41,581 nt of DNA from Acidimicrobiia bacterium. Its GTDB lineage: Bacteria; Actinomycetota; Acidimicrobiia; Acidimicrobiales; AC-14. The notes below the pieces were generated by a model. The model saw only the letters and a program-made list of their open reading frames with translations. It did no database searches and had not been told where the DNA came from. The stretch spans positions 1 to 41,581 of the forward strand of contig JAHFUQ010000020.1 in the NCBI GenBank assembly GCA_023265045.1, in the 5' to 3' direction. Below, piece by piece: positions 35,211 through 41,581 of the stretch (position 1 is its first letter; each line of letters starts with the position of its first letter). Both the position numbers and the translations under genes were made by a program.

Positions 35211-37490
35211 TCAATGTTCCGCCGCCGCATCCATGGCGTCGGGCAGCGAGTTGCGCCAGCGGGCGACCGCCTCGGCGAGGCTGACGTCGACCAGCCCGTG
35301 GATGGCGATGCGCGCCCCGCCGGCGCGTCCCAGCACGGTCCGAGGAACGCCGGCCGCGGTCGCCCGCTCGGCCACCTCGTCGAGCCGCTTGGGCGCGACG
35401 CAGGCCACAAAGCGCGACGGACCCTCGTGGAAGAGCTGGGCATGGCCGCTCACGCCGCTCACGTCCACGCCGATCCCGCTGCGTACGGCCATCTCCGCCA
35501 GCGCCAGGCCCAGGCCGCCGTCGGCGACATCGTGGAGACCCGCCAGCAGGTCCTCCTCGACCAGCTCCCGCACCAGCTGGCACGCGGCCCGGTGGCGTCC
35601 GATGTCAAGGGCCGGAAGCGTGCCGCGGCGGTGGCCGTGGAACTGGGCCGCCCACCGGGCGCCGGCCAGGGTGGGCGCGCCGCCATGGGCCCCGTCGTCG
35701 CCCAGCAGCACGATGGCGCCTCCGTCGACCAGGCCGACGCCGGGCGGGCGGCGGGTGAGGTGGTCGATGAGGCCGACCATGCCGATGACGGGCGTGGGAT
35801 CGATGTCCTGGCCGGCGGACTCGTTGTAGAGGCTGACGTTCCCGCCGACGACGGGGACATCGAAGGCCCGGCACGCCTCCGAGACGCCGTCGATCGCCTC
35901 GGAGAGCTGCCACATCACCTCGGGGTGCTCGGGGTTCCCGAAGTTGAGGTTGTCGACCACAGCCAGGGGCTTGGCGCCGGCGCAGGCCAGGTTCGCCACC
36001 GCCTCAGCCATGACCAGGGCGGCGCCGGCGCGGGGGTCCACGGCACACCACCGGCTGTTGCTGTCGTTGGTGACGGCGAGCGCCTTGTCGGAGCGCGGCA
36101 GGCCAGGCGCTTTCAGCCGCAGGACGGCCGCGTCACCGCCCGGCCCTTCGACGGTGTTGAGGAACAACTGGTGGTCGTATTGGGACCAGACCCACGACGT
36201 GTCGCCCAGCATGGCGAGGAGATCCGGCCCGCAGTCCACCGGGGGCGGCAGCCGGGACGGGTCGTCGGCGCGGCGGGCGTCGAGGTCCGCAGGCGGCCGC
36301 AGCGGGCGGTCATAGCGAGGTGCGTCCTCGTGCAGCGAAGCGGCGGGCACATCGGCCAGCAACCGGGCGCCGGGGCCGGGACCGTCGAAGAGGCGCAAGC
36401 GCCCGCCGGGGACGACGCGGCCCACGACGGTGGCGCGGATCTCCCAGCGCCGGCACACCTCCATTACCGCATCGAGGTGCTCGGGTTCGACGATGGCCAG
36501 CATGCGTTCCTGGGACTCGCTCGTCATGATCTCGGGCGGCGTCATTCCCGCCTCCCGCAAAGGCACGGCGGAGACATCGACGTCCATCCCCATCCCGCCG
36601 CGTGACGCCGTCTCGCTCGTCGCGCAGCTCAAGCCGGCCCCGCCCAGGTCCTGGATACCGGACACGAGATCGGCTCGATACAGCTCGAGGCAGGCCTCGA
36701 TAAGCCGCTTCTCTTCGAACGGATCGCCGACCTGGACGCTCGGCCGCTTGGCCGCGTCCCGGTCGTCGTCGCCGCGGTCGCCGCCGTCGCCGTCGCCCGC
36801 CGACCCGAACCCGGCCGACGCCAGCACGCTCACCCCGCCGATCCCGTCCCGCCCGGTCGCCGACCCGAGCAGCACCGCCAGGTTTCCCTCACCCGTGGCC
36901 CGGGCGAGGAGGAGGTCCTCGACGCGCAGCAGCCCCAGGCACATCACGTTGACGAGAGGGTTGTCGGAGAAGCAGGGGGCGACGCACAGTTCGCCGCCGA
37001 CCGTCGGCACGCCGACCGAGTTGCCGTAGCCCGAGACGCCGCTGACGATCCCCTCGAGGAGCCAGCGGTTGCGGGCGGTGTCCAGGGGGCCGACATGCAG
37101 GGAGTCGAAAAGGGCGATGGGGCGGGCGCCCATGGTGAAGATGTCGCGCAGAATGCCGCCGACGCCGGTGGCCGCGCCCTGGTACGGCTCGATGGCCGAG
37201 GGGTGGTTGTGGCTCTCTATCCGGACCGCCACGGCGAGGCCGTCGCCGACGTCCACGACGCCCGCGTTCTCGCCGGGGCCGACAAGGACCCACGGCGCGT
37301 CGACGGGGAACCGCCGTAAATGGATCCGTGACGACTTGTATGAACAGTGCTCCGACCACATCACGCCGTAGAGGGCGAGCTCCAGCTCGTTGGCCTTCCT
37401 CCCCAGAATGCGCTCGATCGAGACCGCTTCGTCGTCGGTGAGTCCCAGCGCGCGGTGCAGCGACGGTGCGGAGTCGGCCGTTGTGGTCAT
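35211..37490 (-). CDS. purL: FGAM synthase, subunit II
   Basis: 759 residues, small-type PurL that works with PurS and PurQ. Active site: SEHCSYKSSR, with His near 46, and RIESHNHPSA; the ATP domain follows, with the GGAGLS and MAEAVANLACAG segments. It forms FGAM from FGAR, ATP and glutamine. An Asp/Gly-rich insert (SAGDGDGGDRGDDD near residue 235) is not expected in the family. TAGGTT ends 6 nt before ATG 37490, so it has a leaderless promoter of its own, apart from the purE-Q group. Confidence 0.95.
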   Translation of the reverse strand: MTTTADSAPSLHRALGLTDDEAVSIERILGRKANELELALYGVMWSEHCSYKSSRIHLRRFPVDAPWVLVGPGENAGVVDVGDGLAVAVRIESHNHPSAIEPYQGAATGVGGILRDIFTMGARPIALFDSLHVGPLDTARNRWLLEGIVSGVSGYGNSVGVPTVGGELCVAPCFSDNPLVNVMCLGLLRVEDLLLARATGEGNLAVLLGSATGRDGIGGVSVLASAGFGSAGDGDGGDRGDDDRDAAKRPSVQVGDPFEEKRLIEACLELYRADLVSGIQDLGGAGLSCATSETASRGGMGMDVDVSAVPLREAGMTPPEIMTSESQERMLAIVEPEHLDAVMEVCRRWEIRATVVGRVVPGGRLRLFDGPGPGARLLADVPAASLHEDAPRYDRPLRPPADLDARRADDPSRLPPPVDCGPDLLAMLGDTSWVWSQYDHQLFLNTVEGPGGDAAVLRLKAPGLPRSDKALAVTNDSNSRWCAVDPRAGAALVMAEAVANLACAGAKPLAVVDNLNFGNPEHPEVMWQLSEAIDGVSEACRAFDVPVVGGNVSLYNESAGQDIDPTPVIGMVGLIDHLTRRPPGVGLVDGGAIVLLGDDGAHGGAPTLAGARWAAQFHGHRRGTLPALDIGRHRAACQLVRELVEEDLLAGLHDVADGGLGLALAEMAVRSGIGVDVSGVSGHAQLFHEGPSRFVACVAPKRLDEVAERATAAGVPRTVLGRAGGARIAIHGLVDVSLAEAVARWRNSLPDAMDAAAEH

Positions 37491-37496
37491 GCGCTC

Positions 37497-37502
37497 AACC
37501 TA
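37497..37502 (-). promoter_or_regulatory. -10 box of purL
   Basis: TAGGTT on the minus strand, 6 nt before ATG 37490. Starts a separate purL-purF transcript. Confidence 0.55.
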
Positions 37503-37559
37503 CCGGGACTGGCGCTACGTGGCGGGCGAGGGTACTGGCATAAATCGCCGCAGTTCGTG

Positions 37560-37565
37560 TACGTT
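37560..37565 (+). promoter_or_regulatory. -10 box of the KPKRGRKRT-motif gene
   Basis: TACGTT, 7 nt before GTG 37573. Overlaps one arm of an inverted repeat, ACGTTT (37561-37566) with AAACGT (37579-37584), that spans the start codon and could be an operator. Confidence 0.5.
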
Positions 37566-37572
37566 TATCATT

Positions 37573-38031
37573 GTGTCCAAACGTGCTGCGAAAATTGAAG
37601 AAGCGCCTGTAAAGTCCAAGCGATCCAGATCTCCCATGTCCGACAGCCACAAGGCGGCACTGGCTGAGGGACGGGAGCAAGGTAGGGCCGTTCGCCGCTA
37701 CCTGGAAGCGATCGAAGCGCACAAGCCCAAGCGTGGGCGGAAGCGCACCCAAGAGTCCATGCAAAAGCGCCTGGCGATGATCGAGGAGCGTGTCGCATCG
37801 GCCGACCCCCTCACCCGCCTGCACCTGGCGCAGGAGCGGATGGACCTCATGCGCGAGCTCTCCACCACCGACAACGGGGTGAATATCCAAGAGCTGGAGG
37901 ACGCATTTGTGGCCTCCGCCGAGCCCTACGGCCGGCGCAAAGGCATCACGTACGGCGCTTGGCGTGAAGCCGGCATCGACCCGTCGGTGCTGCGCCGGGC
38001 TGGCATTCGCCGGGGTGGCGAAGGCGCTTAG
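37573..38031 (+). CDS. Conserved basic protein with AT-hook-like motif
   Basis: 152 residues from GTG 37573. Lys/Arg-rich opening (VSKRAAKIEEAPVKSKRSRS), then EGREQGRAVRRYLEAIEAHKPKRGRKRTQ, a motif like an AT hook, then a helical pair (SMQKRLAMIEERVASADPLTRLHLAQERMDLM) and an ending with ITYGAWREAGIDPSVL, a possible DNA-binding helix. It resembles a conserved actinobacterial family of unknown role. ATG 37636 is the alternative start, but the -10 box 7 nt before GTG 37573 favours this one. It splits the purine cluster and is on the opposite strand. Confidence 0.75.
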   Translation: MSKRAAKIEEAPVKSKRSRSPMSDSHKAALAEGREQGRAVRRYLEAIEAHKPKRGRKRTQESMQKRLAMIEERVASADPLTRLHLAQERMDLMRELSTTDNGVNIQELEDAFVASAEPYGRRKGITYGAWREAGIDPSVLRRAGIRRGGEGA

Positions 38032-38066
38032 TCCCCCGCGGGGACCGAGGAGTTCCGTTCGGGCTT

Positions 38067-38104
38067 CCACCCTCAGCGGTTGCTTCGGGCGCCGCTGAGG
38101 GTGG
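38067..38104. terminator. Bidirectional hairpin terminator
   Basis: CCACCCTCAGCGG (38067-38079) pairs perfectly with CCGCTGAGGGTGG (38092-38104) around a 12-nt loop. It lies between convergent genes and its right arm enters the last codons of purQ. No T run, so termination may need Rho or work poorly as an intrinsic site. Confidence 0.65.
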
Positions 38105-38765
38105 TTGTCAACCCGGCGGCCAGGCCGGCCCAAAGCGGGCGGCCGTCCTGTGACCCGAGTGGATCACACGCGCGCTCCGGGTGAGGCATGAGCCCGACGA
38201 CATTGCCCTCGGCGGAACAGATGCCGGCAATGTCGTCCACTGAGCCGTTGGGGTTGTCGACGTACCGGAGGACAACTCTTTCAGTGGCGCGCAGCTCGGT
38301 GAGCGTTTCCTGAGAGCACGTATAAAGCCCCGAGAAATGATTGATCGGCAGCCGCAGGACGGCGCCGGGCGGGGTTGCACGGGTGAGGACCGACAGGTTG
38401 GAGTCGACTCTCGTTTCAACGACGGCGCACAGGAAGCGGAGTTTACGGTTCTGCCGTAGGGCGCCGGGAAGCAAGCCGGCCTCAGTCAGGACCTGAAACC
38501 CGTTGCATATGCCGATCACGGGGCCGCCGTCTCGGGCGAAGTCGGCAACTGCGGTCATCACCGGACTGAACCGGGCGATGGCGCCGGGACGGAGATAGTC
38601 CCCATGCGCGAACCCGCCGGGCAACACGATCGCGTCGACCTGGTGCAGGGAAGGATCGCCGTGCCAGAGCAGGCGGGGCTCCATTCCCGAATCCGCCACC
38701 GCCTCGGCCACGTCATGCTCGCAGTTCGACCCCGGAAACACGACGATCCCGACCGTCGCCGTCAT
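38073..38765 (-). CDS. purQ: FGAM synthase, subunit I (glutaminase)
   Basis: 230 residues, class I glutamine amidotransferase. Nucleophile Cys in VIGICNGFQVLTEAGLLPG; the His-Glu pair is in GLMPHPERA near the C-terminus. Supplies ammonia to PurL. ATG 38765 overlaps the purS stop (ATGA). Its 3' end carries the terminator hairpin. Confidence 0.95.
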   Translation of the reverse strand: MTATVGIVVFPGSNCEHDVAEAVADSGMEPRLLWHGDPSLHQVDAIVLPGGFAHGDYLRPGAIARFSPVMTAVADFARDGGPVIGICNGFQVLTEAGLLPGALRQNRKLRFLCAVVETRVDSNLSVLTRATPPGAVLRLPINHFSGLYTCSQETLTELRATERVVLRYVDNPNGSVDDIAGICSAEGNVVGLMPHPERACDPLGSQDGRPLWAGLAAGLTTTLSGARSNR

Positions 38766-39019
38766 TCCTCCACCGGGTCCAGCGTGACGTCGGCGTCCTC
38801 GATGACGGGGTTGGTCAGCAGGCGGCGGCATAGAGCGACGACCTGTTCGCGCGCCGCCGGTTCGTCGGCGGCCTCCACCGTGAAGCGGATGGCCTTGCCG
38901 ACCCGGACCTCGGTCACGCCGTTGTAGCCGAGCCCCGCCAGGGCGCGCTCGATCGTCGCGCCTTCCGGGTTGGCGATCCCCTCGCGGGGCCTCACCTCGA
39001 CCAGGGCCTGGAACCTCAC
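38762..39019 (-). CDS. purS: FGAM synthase, subunit PurS
   Basis: 85 residues, normal length. Typical pattern: VRFQALVEVRPREGIANPEGATIERAL, NGVTEVRVGKAIRF and the closing LLTNPVIEDADVTLDP. PurS bridges PurL and PurQ. GTG 39019 overlaps the purC stop, and the stop overlaps purQ. Confidence 0.94.
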   Translation of the reverse strand: MRFQALVEVRPREGIANPEGATIERALAGLGYNGVTEVRVGKAIRFTVEAADEPAAREQVVALCRRLLTNPVIEDADVTLDPVEE

Positions 39020-39891
39020 GCCGTCACCCCCGGCCAGTCGTCGAGCGCGAACCCGGTCACCCGCTCGTAGGACTCGCGGTAGCGGTCCCGGGTGGCGCGC
39101 ACGACGTTGTAGGGCAAGAACGGCGGCGGGGGCGACTTGTCCCAACCGCTCGCCTCCAGCCAGTCGCGCAGGGGCTGCTTGTCGAACGACGGGGGCGTCG
39201 AGCCCGGCTTCCACGTCTCGACGTCCCAGAAGCGGGAGGAGTCGGGCGTGAGCACCTCGTCGCAAAGGGCGAGGCGGCCGTCGATCCAACCGAGCTCGAA
39301 CTTGGTGTCGGCCACGATGATCCCCCGCTCCGCGGCCTGGTCGGCGGCGCGCTGGTAGACAGCCAAGGAGATGGCGCGGGCCTGCTGGTACACGTCGTCG
39401 CCGACGAGCTTGGCCGCCTCGTCAGGCGAGATGTTCTCGTCGTGCTGGCCGATGTCGGCCTTGGTCGAGGGGGTGAACAGCGGTTCGGGGAGCTTGGCGG
39501 ACTCCTCCAGTCCCGACGGGACAGCGATCCCGTGGATGGTGCCCGACTGGCGGTACTCCTTCCACGCACTGCCGGAGACGTAGCCCCTCACGATGCACTC
39601 GATGGCGATCATGTCGGCTCGGTGGACAAGCATGATCCGGCCCGCGAGGTCGGGCCCGAGCTCGGCCGTGGCCTCGGGTGGCGGGTCGGTGGAGATCAGG
39701 TGGTTGGGCACGATGTCGCGCACCTGATCGAGCCAGTAGACGGTCATGGCCGTGAGCACGCGTCCCTTCTGGGGGATCGGCTCCCGCATCACCACGTCGA
39801 AGGCGGAGATGCGGTCGGACGTGACCATCAGCAGGCGGCCCTCGCCCGCGTCATACACGTCGCGGACTTTGCCGCGGTGGGACAGGTTCAC
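39016..39891 (-). CDS. purC: SAICAR synthase
   Basis: 291 residues. Opens SHRGKVRDVYDAGEGRLLMVTSDRISAFD, the nucleotide and substrate loop of PurC, with IECIVRGYVSGSAWKEY and DTKFELGWIDG further on. Joins CAIR and aspartate with ATP. GTG 39891 overlaps the purB stop. Confidence 0.95.
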   Translation of the reverse strand: MNLSHRGKVRDVYDAGEGRLLMVTSDRISAFDVVMREPIPQKGRVLTAMTVYWLDQVRDIVPNHLISTDPPPEATAELGPDLAGRIMLVHRADMIAIECIVRGYVSGSAWKEYRQSGTIHGIAVPSGLEESAKLPEPLFTPSTKADIGQHDENISPDEAAKLVGDDVYQQARAISLAVYQRAADQAAERGIIVADTKFELGWIDGRLALCDEVLTPDSSRFWDVETWKPGSTPPSFDKQPLRDWLEASGWDKSPPPPFLPYNVVRATRDRYRESYERVTGFALDDWPGVTA

Positions 39892-41198
39892 TCGGTCGTC
39901 ACCTCGCCCAGAGCCTCGAACACGGGACCGGTGTTGCGCAAAGCCCGTGGTAGGGAGAACGCATCGTCGAGCGCGGCGGCGGCCAGGGGCACACGGGGGT
40001 CCTCCTCGAGGACGGCGCGGAACGGGCGGCGCTCGGCCCACGCGGTGGCGGCGTCGTCCTGCACGACCCGGTAGGCGTCGTCGCGGCTGAGGCCGCTCGT
40101 GACCAGCGCGAGCAGGACCGGCTGGCTGAACACCAGGCCGAGCGAGCGGTCGAGGTTCTCCAGCATGCGGTCGGGGTTGACGACCAGGCCGTCGATGACG
40201 GTGCGCAGCTTGGTCAGCAGGTAGTAGGCGAGCAGCGACGAGTCGGGCAGGATGACCCGTTCGACCGACGAGTGGGAGATGTCGCGCTCGTGCCACAGGG
40301 CGACGTCCTCCAGGCCGGCGCCGAGGTTGCCCCTCAGGATGCGAGCCAGTCCGGCCAGGCGCTCGCAAGTGATCGGGTTGCGTTTGTGGGGCATGGCCGA
40401 CGAGCCCTTCTGGCCGGGTCTGAAGGGCTCCTGCGCCTCGCCTACCTCGGTGCGCTGGAGGTGGCGGATCTCGGTGGCGATCTGCTCGACGGTGGCCCCG
40501 ACCGCCGCGCACGCCCACAGGTACTCGGCGTGGCGGTCGCGGGCGATCACCTGCGTGGCAGGGGTGGGCGTGAGGCCCAGGGCCTCGCACACGTGGCGCT
40601 CCACGGCGGGGTCGATGTTCGAATAGGTACCGACGGCGCCGGACAGCTTGCCGACGGCGACGGCGTCGCGCGCCCGTTGGACGCGCTGGCGGTCGCGGTC
40701 GGCCTGGAGGCAGTACAAGGCGAGCTTCATGCCGAAGGTGGTGGGCTCGGCGTGCATGCCGTGGGTGCGGCCCGCCATCGGGGTGTCGCGGAACTCCAGG
40801 GCGCGGCGCTTCAGCGCCGCGATCAGCTGCGTCGAGGCCTGGACGAGGAGGTCGGCGGCCTGGGTCAGCGTGGCGCTCAGGGCGGTGTCAACCACGTCGG
40901 ACGAGGTGAGGCCGTAGTGGACCCAACTGGAGGCGGGCGGGCCGATCGCCTGCTGGACGACGTCGACGAACGCGGCCAGGTCGTGGTCGGTGACCGCTTC
41001 CCGGGCGGCCACCGCCTCGACGAACGTGGCATCCGTGACCGGCGCCCGCTCGCGCACGGCCTTGGCGTGCGCCTCGGGGACGACGCCCAGAGACGCCCAC
41101 GCTTCGGTCGCCAGCACCTCGACCTCGAGCCACAAGCCGAACCGGGCCTCGTCGGTGAACAAGGCAGCCATCTCGGGCAGCGAGTAACGGGGGATCAC
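39888..41198 (-). CDS. purB: Adenylosuccinate lyase
   Basis: 436 residues. Fumarase/ASL superfamily with [26 protein letters not shown] (catalytic His) and the signature [14 protein letters not shown]. It removes fumarate from SAICAR and from adenylosuccinate. GTG 41198 is 28 nt after the purE stop. Confidence 0.95.
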   Translation of the reverse strand: MIPRYSLPEMAALFTDEARFGLWLEVEVLATEAWASLGVVPEAHAKAVRERAPVTDATFVEAVAAREAVTDHDLAAFVDVVQQAIGPPASSWVHYGLTSSDVVDTALSATLTQAADLLVQASTQLIAALKRRALEFRDTPMAGRTHGMHAEPTTFGMKLALYCLQADRDRQRVQRARDAVAVGKLSGAVGTYSNIDPAVERHVCEALGLTPTPATQVIARDRHAEYLWACAAVGATVEQIATEIRHLQRTEVGEAQEPFRPGQKGSSAMPHKRNPITCERLAGLARILRGNLGAGLEDVALWHERDISHSSVERVILPDSSLLAYYLLTKLRTVIDGLVVNPDRMLENLDRSLGLVFSQPVLLALVTSGLSRDDAYRVVQDDAATAWAERRPFRAVLEEDPRVPLAAAALDDAFSLPRALRNTGPVFEALGEVTTE

Positions 41199-41226
41199 CG
41201 GCGCACGGAGGGGAGCGGCGGGCGGG

Positions 41227-41581
41227 TCACTGGCCGCCGGACCGCCGTTCGTCGAGCTGGCGGGCCAGGTCGGCGTCGGCGACGGCGAGCATCTGTACGA
41301 CGAGGAGGGCGGCGTTCATGGCGCCGTCGATGGCGACCGTCGCCACCGGGATGCCGCGCGGCATCTGCACCGTCGCGTACAGGGCGTCGACCCCGTTGAG
41401 GGCGCCGCCGGAGAGGGGCACGCCGATGACCGGGAGCGTGGTGTTCGCGGCTACGGCGCCGGCCAGGTGGGCGGCCATGCCCGCGCCGCAGATGAAGGCC
41501 GCATAGCCGTTGGCCCGGCCGTTCTGGGCGAACTCGGCGACGGCAGCCGGCGTGCGGTGGGCCGACATCACGTGCTCCTCG
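41227..41581 (-). CDS. purE: CAIR mutase (class I PurE), 5' end outside window
   Basis: Carboxy-terminal 117 codons of PurE; the start lies beyond the right edge. [14 protein letters not shown] holds the class I signature, and [31 protein letters not shown] and [24 protein letters not shown]-like segments are clear. It moves the carboxylate of N5-CAIR. First gene of the visible purE-B-C-S-Q run; a purK would be expected next to it outside the window. Confidence 0.92.
   Translation of the reverse strand, partial: EEHVMSAHRTPAAVAEFAQNGRANGYAAFICGAGMAAHLAGAVAANTTLPVIGVPLSGGALNGVDALYATVQMPRGIPVATVAIDGAMNAALLVVQMLAVADADLARQLDERRSGGQ

Overview
The window is about two-thirds G+C with dense, short-spaced genes. 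Gene content and codon bias point to an actinobacterium: the purS/purQ/purL form of FGAM synthase, KatG next to a Fur regulator, a ~1,500-residue NAD-glutamate dehydrogenase, a FHA/PASTA-type-like Ser/Thr kinase operon, many GTG starts and many leaderless promoters. A deep-branching, probably uncultured lineage such as Acidimicrobiia would fit, but no rRNA is present to prove it.

Layout. (1) 1-3537, minus: a three-gene signalling operon (membrane protein, membrane Ser/Thr kinase, FHA protein), each stop overlapping the next start, with a perfect 19-bp palindrome at its head. (2) 3595-4759: a small conserved ORF, an ECF sigma factor carrying its own anti-sigma-like zinc motif, then tRNA-Asp and tRNA-Phe. 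(3) 4760-9605: an accessory block (two coupled unknown genes, a coiled-coil protein, a VapBC pair, a RibD-like reductase, an alpha/beta hydrolase, a SnoaL-like protein), bracketed by a 12-bp copy of the tRNA-Phe 3' end. (4) 9743-13927: a complete sugar-type ABC importer. (5) 14140-16613: small genes, one frameshifted ORF, an MFS-transporter remnant, an Hsp20. (6) 16638-24313: NAD-glutamate dehydrogenase, SNase-like nuclease, OsmC, cupredoxin-like lipoprotein, leucine/valine dehydrogenase. (7) 24366-28428: fused alpha-beta 2-oxoacid dehydrogenase E1 coupled to a penicillin-binding protein. (8) 28459-30383: YjbR-like protein, a frameshifted esterase, a small membrane protein and a scar of two truncated genes. 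(9) 30384-33460: a DsrE-family gene with an in-frame TGA that looks like a selenocysteine codon, then Fur and KatG. (10) 33685-41581, minus: purine genes purE-B-C-S-Q and purL-F, split by one gene on the other strand.

Working together: leucine/valine dehydrogenase would deaminate branched-chain amino acids to 2-oxoacids that the fused E1 decarboxylates, while glutamate dehydrogenase handles the nitrogen side. Fur, KatG, OsmC and the putative DsrE selenoprotein form a redox theme. purC, purS, purQ, purL and purF cover PRPP amidation, FGAM synthesis and SAICAR synthesis, with purE and purB on either side.

The most notable finding is the DsrE-family ORF at 30384-30746. Its TGA at 30621 falls at the first position of a would-be CxxC motif, coding similarity continues past it to a natural end, and a perfect 7-bp hairpin with a GUG loop lies 12 nt downstream, as expected of a bacterial SECIS. 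A second general pattern is a TANNNT box exactly 6-7 nt before the start codon of at least eleven genes, which fixes several otherwise ambiguous starts, including a probable CTG start for glutamate dehydrogenase.
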